Assembly (NCBI GenBank): GCA_951812755.1 | Contig: OX638329.1 | Coordinates: 6,466,188-6,530,187 of the forward strand | Direction of reading: 5' to 3' | Source of the DNA: an uncultured Latescibacterota bacterium | GTDB lineage: Bacteria; Latescibacterota; UBA2968 | DNA length: 64,000 bases | Part shown: piece by piece, positions 25,898 through 34,032 of the stretch | Numbering within the stretch: position 1 is the stretch's first letter | How the letters are laid out: every line of letters begins with the position of its first letter | The notes under the pieces: generated by a model | What the model saw: the letters and a program-made list of their open reading frames with translations, nothing else | The model's database searches: none | What the model was told of the DNA's origin: nothing | Translations under genes and position numbers: made by a program

Positions 25898-26352
25898 AGA
25901 CTGCACTCCTGATCCCAATATTCTTTTTCTTTTTTGCAATACCTGTCCGCGCCGAAGTGACCCGGGAGCAGATCAAAGAAGTGGGTAAAGAACTTGCCTG
26001 TTTGTGTGGCGACTGCCCGCGCAGACCACTGGACGAATGCGTCTGTGGATACGCACAACAACAACACGAACGCATCAAAAAAATGCTGGCCTCCGGTCAA
26101 ACGCCGCAGGCCATTGTCGATGCTTATATAAGTGAATTTGGCTTGGAAATCCTCTCCAAACCGCCAGCCAAAGGCTTCAACCTTACAGCCTGGCTCATGC
26201 CGCCCCTCGTTCTTCTCCTCGGTTTCTTCGGTGTCCGCAGAGTGCTTCGCGCCTGGTCAAAAACAAAAATACCCGCCACACCAGCAACACAACTCGCGCG
26301 CGATGACCCGTACCTCGACCGCCTTGAGAGCGACCTCAAGGAGCGAGAGTGA
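25894..26352 (+). CDS. ccmH: CcmH-type apocytochrome thiol protein
   Basis: The 152-residue product has a signal peptide (MKTALLIPIFFFFFAIPVRA) and a cysteine-rich motif C36-L-C38-G-D-C41, then C49-V-C51, in place of the plain LRCxxC of proteobacterial CcmH. The helical bundle after it (MLASGQTPQAIVDAYISEFG) and a C-terminal membrane helix are typical. It reduces and presents the apocytochrome heme-binding thiols. Its start overlaps ccmF and its stop overlaps the next gene. Confidence 0.82.
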   Translation: MKTALLIPIFFFFFAIPVRAEVTREQIKEVGKELACLCGDCPRRPLDECVCGYAQQQHERIKKMLASGQTPQAIVDAYISEFGLEILSKPPAKGFNLTAWLMPPLVLLLGFFGVRRVLRAWSKTKIPATPATQLARDDPYLDRLESDLKERE

Positions 26353-26729
26353 TGACCATTGCCGCTTTTATCCTCATCGCAGCGGGCATCTTGCTCTTTG
26401 TGTTCACACCGCTATTTGACCCCCGCGACGCCAATACCATCAACCAGATCTCGCGCAGAGAAGCGCGACGTCGAGACCTGATCGAACAGCGCGACATGGT
26501 CTATGAAGCCATCCGCGAACTCGACTTTGACTATCGCATGGGAAAAGTCGAAGAAGACGACTACCGGCAAACCCGCGCCCGTTATACAGCACAGGCCGTA
26601 GAACTCATCAAGTCCCTGGACAAAGCCTCTGAACGCACAGACCGTCCCGCGCCCGAACCGCAGGGGATTTCCGACCAGATAGAAAAAGAAATCGCCGCCA
26701 TTCGTCGCGGGAAAGGAAAACGCGGATGA
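26352..26729 (+). CDS. Short CcmI-like membrane protein
   Basis: A 125-residue protein with an N-terminal membrane helix (AAFILIAAGILLFVF), then helices with ELDFDYRMGKVEEDDYRQTR, the pattern seen at the start of CcmI and related proteins. Proteobacterial CcmI also has TPR repeats, which are absent. ATG 26352 overlaps the ccmH stop; a GTG three bases earlier is possible. It is the last ccm gene before about 9 kb of accessory DNA. Confidence 0.65.
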   Translation: MTIAAFILIAAGILLFVFTPLFDPRDANTINQISRREARRRDLIEQRDMVYEAIRELDFDYRMGKVEEDDYRQTRARYTAQAVELIKSLDKASERTDRPAPEPQGISDQIEKEIAAIRRGKGKRG

Positions 26730-27064
26730 AAGGCGTGGAGCCTGAAAAAATTAAAAGTAAAGTGTGCCTGATTTATTTGTTGTGGTCCAGCGACGTATAG
26801 AGTTTTTTTCATTTTTTTGTGCCTTCGGCGACCGACTTTTTGTCAGCAGCCACAAAAAGTCGGCAAAAAAGGCCGCTCTCAAACGCCGAGGGGCTGGCAC
26901 AGCGTAAATCGTTTCTGTGAGAGCACGACCTGATGTGACCTGCACAGTGGGAATGGCATAACGATGTCCGCTGCGAGACGGACTTACACGCTGTGCGGAA
27001 TAGTTTTAGCTAATAAATAAGGCCAGCAAAGAGGAATTATACTGCGAGTGTACCGGAGGATATT
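26730..27064. other. Non-coding region with a strong palindrome
   Basis: At 26832-26863, CCGACTTTTTGT pairs with ACAAAAAGTCGG (12 bp, 8-nt loop). The segments ACAGCGTAAATCG and TACACGCTGTGCGG suggest a second weak inverted repeat. No gene is seen. This is where the ccm gene order is interrupted. Confidence 0.5.
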
Positions 27065-27751
27065 ATGATTACAACAACAATTGACGGTGAGTGTCCAATC
27101 TGCCTTACTACCAAACTACATCTCAATACCAGCGACCTATTAGAGTGCCCAAAATGTAATTTGATGATTGCCACCGGCTTTCCAGCAACTGTAATGCCGG
27201 AAAGGGGAAATGGAAAATTTAGATTTGAGGATCAGGATCAGCCAATAAATCGAGAATTTTTAGCTTTAGCACCATCCAAAGATGGTTCCGTATTGCCAGA
27301 TGAAAAAAATCTTTTTAGAGACTTGAATGCACTTGAAAAGTACCTACCCGTTGTAAAACAAGAAATTGGAAATATTGATGAATACCATTGGTGGTTTGAA
27401 TTTATAGAACATTTCAATGTTTGTATCAAGAAATGCTCTGATGAACAATTGCGTCAAGCATGGAGCAGTCGCACCAATCGTACAAAATTCTATACTGATC
27501 ACCTGCTACCCCAAGTAGCTAATGATATGGGCTTAAAAATAATCAAAGAAGAGTTTAAAGTTGATTTTGTGATGGCGGTAGAAGATCCATATTCTGAACA
27601 TAAAATTCCCAAGATATATATTGAGTCCGAAAATGATTTCAATAAAGCAGAACACGAGATTAGGAAACTTTGTTCATTAAACTCGCCTTTGAGAATATTG
27701 ATTACGATTGATGAATGGCCTACTGATCCTAAAAAAAAATTAGCAAATTGA
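27065..27751 (+). CDS. Zinc-ribbon protein of unknown function, first frame
   Basis: A 228-residue frame starting with a four-cysteine zinc ribbon (GECPICLTTKL...LECPKCNLM), then a mixed alpha/beta domain with FVMAVEDPYSEHKIPKIYIE, which might be a nuclease-like fold. It ends DEWPTDPKKKLAN. Near its end is a run of nine A residues (27731-27739). A -1 slip there joins it without a break to the next frame (27748-27942), giving about 290 residues. GGAGG precedes the ATG. The family is not recognised, and its low GC suggests acquisition. Confidence 0.6.
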   Translation: MITTTIDGECPICLTTKLHLNTSDLLECPKCNLMIATGFPATVMPERGNGKFRFEDQDQPINREFLALAPSKDGSVLPDEKNLFRDLNALEKYLPVVKQEIGNIDEYHWWFEFIEHFNVCIKKCSDEQLRQAWSSRTNRTKFYTDHLLPQVANDMGLKIIKEEFKVDFVMAVEDPYSEHKIPKIYIESENDFNKAEHEIRKLCSLNSPLRILITIDEWPTDPKKKLAN

Positions 27752-27942
27752 GAGAATGGCAATCCATAATTAAAGCGCATAAAAAACAGAATAAACAGAA
27801 TTTTTCAGGAACAATCGGGATATTAATTGGGGGTTTCGAATCTGATATTTTAACATTTCATGCACTTGCATTTTGGCCTGATGGAGACTTAAGATATCCA
27901 GAGCATGTAATATTTGAGAGGGAGTTAAAGAGATTTATGTAG
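27748..27942 (+). CDS. Continuation of the zinc-ribbon gene in the -1 frame
   Basis: This frame reads REWQSIIKAHKKQNKQ, then SGTIGILIGGFES and FWPDGDLRYPEHVIFEREL, and has no credible start of its own beyond a TTG overlapping the previous stop. Read through A9 in the -1 frame, the join is KKKISKLREWQS. It is either a programmed frameshift or transcription-slippage product, or an inactivating indel. Confidence 0.45.
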   Translation: MREWQSIIKAHKKQNKQNFSGTIGILIGGFESDILTFHALAFWPDGDLRYPEHVIFERELKRFM

Positions 27943-28159
27943 GATGCCGAAAAACTGATGACCCAAGATGATTGGGCTACTTTCTATACTATCCATTAAA
28001 GCAATACTGTTGCCGGATTCCGAATTCGCCCTACAAAAATAAACATAGGTCTTACAGCATCATCAAGATTCGCGACGGTTACAAGAACGGCATTTTTATC
28101 TGGTCATGACACGGTTTTAATTCACAACTGAACAGAATATTTGCCATAAGGAAAAACCA

Positions 28160-30109
28160 ATGCGTAACCTGATTCTATGCACTCTATCAACACTCGCACT
28201 TTTGATGTACCCTCTATCTCTTTCGGCACAAGTTGCTACGATTCCTTCTGCTGACTTTGACGGCGATGGGGTTGTGGGGATTCCCGACTTTTTACTCTTC
28301 GTGGATGTGTTTGGTTCTCGGGAAGGACAAGAGAATTATGATGCGAAATACGATCTGGATAGAAATGGGGAGATAGGGATTCCCGATTTTCTGATCTTTG
28401 TCGATAACTTTGGCAAAAAGGTATCTTCACAGGTTACCATTTTGGATGTGAACCTGCGTGCTGCCATTGAGGATAGTCTCGGCAAGGCTCGCGGTACACC
28501 GATCACCAGAGCAGAAATGGCGACCTTGACGAGCCTTGAAGTGCCGAACAGGAATATTAGCGATTTGACCGGGCTTGAGTTTGCAACTGGGCTAACGTGG
28601 CTTGACCTTGGTGAAGAGGTGGTGAATGGGATAGGTAACAACAGCAACGAAATATCCAACCTCTCGTCTCTTTCAGGCTTGACCAACCTGACATATCTGA
28701 ATCTTCGCAGAAACGAGATTTCAGATATATCCGCACTCTCTAACTTAACCAACTTGACATTTCTGAGTTTTTCTTTTAATAAGATTTCAGATATATCCGC
28801 ACTCTCTAACTTAACCAACTTGACATTTCTGAGTTTTTCTTTTAATAAGATTTCAGATGTGTCCGTGGTATCTAACTTAACCAACCTGACAGAACTGGCT
28901 TTTGGCAGCAACGAGATTTCAGATTCAGATGTGTCCGTGGTATCTAACTTAACCAACCTGACAACGCTGTGGCTTTACAGCAACAATATCTCGGATATAT
29001 CGCCGCTGTCAGGATTGACCAAACTGGATTCGCTGTATCTTTACGACAACAGCATATCGGATATATCATCACTGTCAGGATTGAATAACCTGAAAGGGCT
29101 GTATCTTGACGACAATAATATCTCGAATATATCGCCACTGTCAGGATTGAATAACCTGAAATGGCTGTATCTTGACGACAATAATATCTCGAATATATCG
29201 CCACTGTCAGGATTGAATAACCTGAAATGGCTGACTCTTGTTAGCAACAGCATATCGGATATGTCTGCTCTATCAGGCTTGACGAACCTAGAATGGCTGG
29301 CTCTTTCCAACAACTTTATTTCGAATGTGTCTGCGCTGTCAGGATTGAATAACCTGAAATGGCTGGGGCTTAACGATAATGTGGTCTTAGATGTGTCTGC
29401 GCTGTCAGGATTGAATAACCTGGTATCACTGTATCTTCCCGGCAACTTGATTTCGAATGTGTCTGCGCTATCAAGTTTGACCAGCCTGGAAACGCTATAT
29501 CTTTCCGAAAACAGCATATCGGATGTGTCTGCTCTATCAGGCTTGACGAACCTGGAATGGCTGGCTCTTGACAAGAACAACATCTCAGATATCTCACCAC
29601 TATCAGGCTTAATCAAATTAAAAGTGCTTTGGCTTAATAGCAATGCCTTCTCGGATATATCGCCGCTATCAGGCTTAACCAATTTGACAGTGCTGGATCT
29701 TCAGAACAGCGATATTTCGGATATCTCCCTACTGGCAAGCTTTACAAACTTGACACATCTGTATCTTTACAACAATACCATCTCGGACATCATCCCATTA
29801 GCAGGCTTAACCAATTTGGAAAAGTTGACTCTTGGCTACAACGCCATCTCGAACATTGGCCCCCTGGTCGCAAATACGGGATTGGGTAGTGGCGATGAGG
29901 TTGACGTGAGGAACAACCCGTTGAATACCGATTCAATCAACCGATTCATTCCATTTCTTCAGAGTAGAGGAGTCACCGTACTATTTGGCGCGTCGAAGCC
30001 CGCGGTGGTGGAGGAGGAACGAGACATTCCTCCTGTACTGAGAGAACCGGTTGGGGGCGAAGGAAGGGAAGCAAACGACTATATTTATCGCAGGCAGATG
30101 GAGGAGTAG
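28160..30109 (+). CDS. Secreted LRR protein with dockerin-like repeats
   Basis: The 649-residue product has a signal peptide (MRNLILCTLSTLALLMYPLS), two EF-hand/dockerin-like calcium loops (DFDGDGVVGIPDF and DLDRNGEIGIPDF), the shared head domain (LDVNLRAAIEDSLGKARGTP) and about twenty 22-residue LRR units (for example LYLDDNNISNISPLSGLN). DNA units are nearly identical at places, such as 28725-28855 and 29097-29225, showing recent repeat expansion. The tail is acidic. It likely binds partners at the cell surface. Confidence 0.85.
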   Translation: MRNLILCTLSTLALLMYPLSLSAQVATIPSADFDGDGVVGIPDFLLFVDVFGSREGQENYDAKYDLDRNGEIGIPDFLIFVDNFGKKVSSQVTILDVNLRAAIEDSLGKARGTPITRAEMATLTSLEVPNRNISDLTGLEFATGLTWLDLGEEVVNGIGNNSNEISNLSSLSGLTNLTYLNLRRNEISDISALSNLTNLTFLSFSFNKISDISALSNLTNLTFLSFSFNKISDVSVVSNLTNLTELAFGSNEISDSDVSVVSNLTNLTTLWLYSNNISDISPLSGLTKLDSLYLYDNSISDISSLSGLNNLKGLYLDDNNISNISPLSGLNNLKWLYLDDNNISNISPLSGLNNLKWLTLVSNSISDMSALSGLTNLEWLALSNNFISNVSALSGLNNLKWLGLNDNVVLDVSALSGLNNLVSLYLPGNLISNVSALSSLTSLETLYLSENSISDVSALSGLTNLEWLALDKNNISDISPLSGLIKLKVLWLNSNAFSDISPLSGLTNLTVLDLQNSDISDISLLASFTNLTHLYLYNNTISDIIPLAGLTNLEKLTLGYNAISNIGPLVANTGLGSGDEVDVRNNPLNTDSINRFIPFLQSRGVTVLFGASKPAVVEEERDIPPVLREPVGGEGREANDYIYRRQMEE

Positions 30110-30454
30110 AAGGACGTGATCAGCCCAAAATCAAACCCGCCTATCAACGCGGAGATGTGATAAAATCATAGTCCTTTTAGGGTGGGACCAGGGAGAGGTC
30201 CCTCTCTACCACCGGCAACATCACCCTGACGTTGTTCCTACGCAGCCCCCCTTGTGGAGTTCTTCCGTTTTGGTGGATAATAGCATAAATCCCCATCACC
30301 TATGAAAAACTGATGGCACAGGCAGATTGGGGTAAACCTGCTACACTATCCACTCAAGCGGGGTAACTACATGAGAAAAGGCTACGCCTTGAAAGACGTA
30401 GCCTTTGTTGTTTGCCATTGGACGTGCGATTGAGCATCACGGTCGATATATATA
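30110..30454. repeat. Intergenic region with hairpins and family D element 1
   Basis: GGGACC pairs with GGTCCC at 30184-30202. The family D element at 30371-30416 has AAAGGCTACG and CGTAGCCTTT arms (10 bp) followed by TGTTGTTT, and may terminate transcription. Copies are at 31313, 32721 and 33667. No gene is supported. Confidence 0.6.
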
Positions 30455-30799
30455 TCAGATATATCGGATCTGATTTATCATTTCCTCTGCTGTAACGCGA
30501 TTTAAGATACCCAAAAGTCGTTGCACAATTTCGTAAGGTGAACGACGGACAGCAATAATTATCCCCCAATGTGTTTTATTTTCTTCAAAATATGACTTGG
30601 CAAGAATCTCGAAGTGAACGCGATTATGAGTAAGAAATGCCCTCTGTTGTCTGGTTGCATAAGCCAATTGATCTGCATCGCGATTCTGAAGTTGGTCTGC
30701 ATCTCTCGTTGTAAGTGCAGAAAAGTCATAAGCTTTGAGTAAATCGGCAATCAGGACATCGACATCTTCATCGAGATATAATTCAATAAATAAACTCAT
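30455..30799 (-). CDS. DUF5615 PIN-like toxin
   Basis: A 114-residue protein with the pattern of DUF5615 toxins: an early acidic strand (ELYLDEDVDVLIADLL), ALTTRDADQL, and AYATRQQRAFLTHNRVHFEIL. These are PIN-like ribonucleases paired with DUF433 antitoxins. The segment RDADQLQNRDADQL is duplicated. The start ATG overlaps the DUF433 stop by four bases. Confidence 0.78.
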   Translation of the reverse strand: MSLFIELYLDEDVDVLIADLLKAYDFSALTTRDADQLQNRDADQLAYATRQQRAFLTHNRVHFEILAKSYFEENKTHWGIIIAVRRSPYEIVQRLLGILNRVTAEEMINQIRYI

Positions 30800-31101
30800 T
30801 GTGTTGCGTGTGTCAGGGGATCGATCAATCTTTTGGGAATGCGATTTTCTTCAATATATTTTTCTATTTCTTCTCGATGGTCGTTGTAATAGTTTAGGGC
30901 ATCAAAAACTTGTCTTAAAGACAAATGTGGAAGGTGGTTTGGAATATTTTCGGGGTGTGTACCCAAACGCCAGACTTCAACAATCGCCCGAACAGGTGTG
31001 CGCGTATTTTTGATAACTGGCTCTCCGCCCAAAATCTGATTATTTGTGATAATATGGGGATGTTCCCGGACACCTTCGAAATCCCGTTTTGTAGATGACA
31101 T
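30796..31101 (-). CDS. DUF433 antitoxin
   Basis: The 101-residue protein contains HIITNNQILGGEPVIKNTR and TPVRAIVEVWRLG, then LSLRQVFDALNYYNDHREEI, the usual DUF433 winged-helix pattern. It likely neutralises and represses with the DUF5615 toxin encoded directly downstream. Confidence 0.82.
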   Translation of the reverse strand: MSSTKRDFEGVREHPHIITNNQILGGEPVIKNTRTPVRAIVEVWRLGTHPENIPNHLPHLSLRQVFDALNYYNDHREEIEKYIEENRIPKRLIDPLTHATQ

Positions 31102-31162
31102 ACTGAGCCTCGTTCTGGTTCATTTTTAGAATCACGTACACCCCGTTGGCAAGCCCGAGATT

Positions 31163-31375
31163 TTACACGCGGCCTTCCCTTTATCCTTTTGACAATACGG
31201 TATTAAGGATTACAGCGCAACCGATTTTTCAAAAATTTCCCAAACCGCTCCACACAAGGCCCAAAAACGAAGCATTATGGAGTTGCGTGGATCAGGCAGA
31301 AAAATTTAGCAAGGGAATGAGAAAAGGCTACGCCTTGAAAGACGTAGCCTTTGTTATTTGCCAGAAGTTATAGAT
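31163..31375. repeat. Cassette repeat upstream of Rpn copy 1, with family D element 2
   Basis: About 190 bp here are nearly identical to 33540-33730: ATACGGTATTAAGGATTA, CGATTTTTCAAAAATT, CTCCACACAAGGCCCAAAAA and the family D hairpin. The first 60 bp also resemble 35809-35873, directly upstream of another gene. I find no gene in it. Confidence 0.65.
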
Positions 31376-31384
31376 TAACTGACA

Positions 31385-31677
31385 TTATGCAAAAACCACC
31401 GCGGCATCCACCTGGTCAAGCGGTACATATCTTTCATCTGACCGCCCATTCATCGCTCAAAATGTACCCTCTCGCCTTTCATCTGTGCCCATCTGCGGCC
31501 ATAAATTCAGATTGTAAACAAGTGTGTAAAACATCATATTTAAAGTATTTAGACATCTTCCAACGCAAATTATCGCTCAATTTTTGGAGGATTACCATTT
31601 TTGGCCTACCATTTGCTCTGTGTCTGACTGTTGCGCGTTTTCCACGCACTCATCCCATCAGACACGAGGCATCCCAC
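31385..31677 (+). repeat. Conserved leader of Rpn copy 1
   Basis: Close to 300 bp that recur before all three Rpn copies (also 33733-34032 and 46552-46871), with shared blocks such as CATCCACCTGGTCAA, ATGTACCCT, AACAAGTGTG and TTTTTGGAGGATTACCATTT. An open frame runs through it, but the blocks are equally conserved in copies where frames break, so I treat it as untranslated. Confidence 0.65.
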
Positions 31678-32679
31678 ATGGCGGAATATGACACTATCTC
31701 CAAACATCTCATCCAAACCTATCCAGAAGACTTCATCCGCCTCACACTTGAACAGGACGATGTAGAGGTCCTGGACATACTCGGCACAGAGCAAAACACG
31801 GTTGATACACGACATACCGATAGCCTCATCCGCGCCCATATTGCGGGCAAGGAGGCATTGATACATCATGAGTTTCAGACGACTGACGATCCATCTATGC
31901 CGCTCCGTATGGCTGGCTATATTATACGTGCGATAGAGCAGCACGACTTGCCGATTTATTCCAGCGTGATCTATTTACGGCGCAGTGCAGGTCGGCGCGA
32001 TCCGGGGTACTTTAGTCTGGAAATATCCGGCCGTCGCGTTGTGATAGAATACACAGTGATTCGGCTGAGTGAGATAGAGGGACAGGATATTATTGATGGC
32101 GGACCTTCGGGCTTGTTCCCGTTTGTCCCCTTGATGAAACGTCCTGTTGGAATAGATTCTGAGGCGTGGTTGCATCACTGTGTTGACGCCGCGAATGCGC
32201 TGCCGGTTGATGAATCAATAAAGGTTGACTTTTTGGGTCGGTTGATGATATTGAGTGGGTTAGAGTATGATCCGACACTCATCAATCGTATTCTATTACA
32301 GGAGGGTCTTATGGATGCCATTATGCGCGAATCATCGTTTGCACAATACATTAAGCAATTGGGTATTGAGCAAGGCAGAGAGGAAGGCATTGAGCAAGGT
32401 ATTGGGCAAGGCATTGAGCAAGGTATTGGGCAAGGCATTGAGCAAGGTATTGAGCAAGGTATTGGGCAAGGCATTGAGCAAGGTATTGAGCAAGGGAAAA
32501 GAAAAAGTACGCTCGAAGATATCCTCGAAGTGTTGGAGATTCGATTTGACATGAGCGAAGCGCACCCTCTATCCACGCGCATTGCTGCCATCGACGATTT
32601 GCAACGTCTCAAGCAGTTGCACCGCGCGGCGATACAGGTGCCCAATCTCGAGGCATTTCAGAGTGTGTTAGATGCGTGA
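31678..32679 (+). CDS. Rpn-family PD-(D/E)XK nuclease, full-length copy
   Basis: A 333-residue protein of the Rpn (recombination-promoting nuclease/transposase-like) group. The nuclease core has DDVEVLDILGTE, HTDSLIRAHIAGKEALIHHEFQ (E and xQ of the active site) and YIIRAIEQHDLPIYSSVIYL. The C-terminal part has a GIEQ/GIGQ four-residue repeat of variable length, then LEDILEVLEIRF. Start ATG 31678 is where the other copies begin. An internal AGGAGGG-ATG (32311) could produce the last 122 residues separately. Known Rpn proteins are toxic DNases with an intragenic C-terminal antitoxin product. Confidence 0.8.
   Translation: MAEYDTISKHLIQTYPEDFIRLTLEQDDVEVLDILGTEQNTVDTRHTDSLIRAHIAGKEALIHHEFQTTDDPSMPLRMAGYIIRAIEQHDLPIYSSVIYLRRSAGRRDPGYFSLEISGRRVVIEYTVIRLSEIEGQDIIDGGPSGLFPFVPLMKRPVGIDSEAWLHHCVDAANALPVDESIKVDFLGRLMILSGLEYDPTLINRILLQEGLMDAIMRESSFAQYIKQLGIEQGREEGIEQGIGQGIEQGIGQGIEQGIEQGIGQGIEQGIEQGKRKSTLEDILEVLEIRFDMSEAHPLSTRIAAIDDLQRLKQLHRAAIQVPNLEAFQSVLDA
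32300..32313 (+). promoter_or_regulatory. Internal ribosome binding site and in-frame ATG within the Rpn gene
   Basis: CAGGAGGGTCTTATG gives a near-perfect Shine-Dalgarno seven bases ahead of ATG 32311, in frame. The predicted product starts MDAIMRESSFAQYIKQ and ends at 32679. The same site occurs at 34666 and 47031 in the other copies. Confidence 0.5.
32377..32496 (+). repeat. 12-bp tandem repeat inside the Rpn gene
   Basis: About ten units of ATTGAGCAAGGT or ATTGGGCAAGGC encode alternating GIEQ and GIGQ. Because the unit is 12 bp, slippage changes length without breaking the frame. The other Rpn copies have one unit or fewer. Confidence 0.75.
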
Positions 32680-32720
32680 CGCGATTTTCATAGGGGACTA
32701 TATAGAATATTGCCGAAGTA

Positions 32721-32784
32721 GGGAATGAGAAAAGGCTACGCCTCGAAAGACGTAGCCTTTGTTGTTTGCCAGAAGTTATGGATT
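32721..32784. repeat. Family D element 3
   Basis: GAGAAAAGGCTACGCCTCG, then AAAGACGTAGCCTTTG and TTGTTTGCCAGAAG, follows Rpn copy 1 and may terminate it. It overlaps the last codon of the HicA-like gene on the other strand. Confidence 0.65.
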
Positions 32785-33064
32785 AAGTAATAATTTCAGC
32801 CTCGCGGAGATGGTCGTAATATTGTTGTTTAGACATGCTACATGATGCAATTTCGTTATATTGGCGTTTTGTGATATGTAATTGCCCGCAAATTGCCTTC
32901 AAGAGATTATCTCCAATATCCCTATTGTTGCGGCTTACGACTGTTTTTAAGTATAATCTCCCTGTTATCGAGTCTCTAAGAACCCATTTTTCGTGTTTTT
33001 TTCCCTTATCTGGCCTAAATCCGATTTTTCTAAGTACCTTCCTCCGATGATCCCTCAAATTCAC
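32783..33064 (-). CDS. HicA-like toxin candidate
   Basis: A 93-residue basic protein starting at GTG 33064, inside the preceding gene. The segments VLRKIGFRPDKGKKHEKWVL and TVVSRNNRDIGDNLLKAI fit a HicA-like double-stranded-RNA-binding fold with a histidine at KKHEKW. It then has a longer tail, LHITKRQYNEIASC. It overlaps the HicB-like gene by 35 bases. The family assignment is tentative. Confidence 0.5.
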   Translation of the reverse strand: MNLRDHRRKVLRKIGFRPDKGKKHEKWVLRDSITGRLYLKTVVSRNNRDIGDNLLKAICGQLHITKRQYNEIASCSMSKQQYYDHLREAEIIT

Positions 33065-33452
33065 GATTGAAAACCTTTCTCAGAAACTGGTGCCGTTTTG
33101 CCTGATATGGAGAGATGTTATCTTTGTTTTCTCTGCTGTCCTGGAGATCGTCATTGACAATTTCTGCTAAACAAACTAATGCGTCCTCCAAACTATCATT
33201 ACTCCCCGCGATTATATCTGGAGAATCCTTAAAATACACCGCCCATGACCCATCATCAGATTTTTCAGCAACGATAGGCCATTGACCAGTAGTAGATAGT
33301 ACAAATTCCGTTTGTAATTCAAAAGATGTTGCTATATGTTCAACAGAGGAATGCAGGTTCTCATCTAAATACAAAGCCTTTCTCCACAACTGATAAGAGA
33401 ATGGATAGATAGGATTTTCTTCCTGCATTGATTTCACGGTGGCTTCAGCCAT
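33030..33452 (-). CDS. HicB-like antitoxin candidate
   Basis: The 140-residue product starts at ATG 33452, right after AAGGAGG. Its middle, GQWPIVAEKSDDGSWAVYFK then DSPDIIAGSNDSLEDAL, has the strand-strand-helix pattern of HicB. It is longer than usual at both ends. Upstream of, and overlapping, a HicA-like gene, it probably forms a toxin-antitoxin pair. Confidence 0.5.
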   Translation of the reverse strand: MAEATVKSMQEENPIYPFSYQLWRKALYLDENLHSSVEHIATSFELQTEFVLSTTGQWPIVAEKSDDGSWAVYFKDSPDIIAGSNDSLEDALVCLAEIVNDDLQDSRENKDNISPYQAKRHQFLRKVFNREFEGSSEEGT

Positions 33453-33539
33453 AACAACCTCCTTCGGTGTCTTTTTCAGGTGGCCTGCATTACCTCTAAC
33501 GCAGATCATCCAAAGGCTTTTCACCTGTGCGAGTATAAT

Positions 33540-33730
33540 TTTTTGATAATACGGAATTAGGGATTAAAGTGCAACCGATTTTTCAAAAATTACCCAAATC
33601 GCTCCACACAAGGCCCAAAAACGAAGCATTATGAAGTTGCGTGGATCAGGCAGGAAAATTTAGCAAGGGAATGAGAAAAGGCTACGCCTCGAAAGACGTA
33701 GCCTTTGTTGTTTGCCAGAAGTTATAGATT
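33540..33730. repeat. Cassette repeat upstream of Rpn copy 2, with family D element 4
   Basis: Matches 31163-31375 over about 190 bp with scattered differences, ending in the AAAGGCTACG/CGTAGCCTTT hairpin at 33667-33730. No gene is present in 33453-34032 besides these repeats. Confidence 0.65.
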
Positions 33731-33732
33731 GC

Positions 33733-34032
33733 GCAAGAACCACCGCGGCATCCACCTGGTCAAACGGTACATATCTTTCACATAACCACTCATTCATCGC
33801 TCAAAATGTACCCTTTCGCCTTTCATCTGTGCCCATCTGCGGCCATCTGCGGATTTAAATTCAGATTGTGAACAAGTGTGTAAAACAACATATTTAAAGT
33901 ATTTAGACATCTTCCAACGCAAAATATCGCTCAATTTTTGGAGAATTACCATTTGTTGGCCTGCCATTTGCTTTATGTCTGAATGTTGCGCGTATCCCAC
34001 TTACTCACCCCATCAGACACGAGGTATTTCAC
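33733..34032 (+). repeat. Conserved leader of Rpn copy 2
   Basis: Homologous to 31385-31677 and 46552-46871. It has an extra 12 bp (GGCCATCTGCGG twice) compared with copy 1. Confidence 0.6.

Noticed and set aside
26832..26863. The strong palindrome after the ccm genes as a terminator
   Set aside because: There is no T run after it on either strand. Kept only as a palindrome.
31351..31677. N-terminal extension of Rpn copy 1 through the leader
   Set aside because: The leader is conserved in DNA between copies but the frame is not, and all copies begin well at the ATG.
32783..33452. A firm HicAB call
   Set aside because: The lengths are atypical and only the core pattern fits, so it is listed as a candidate with moderate confidence.
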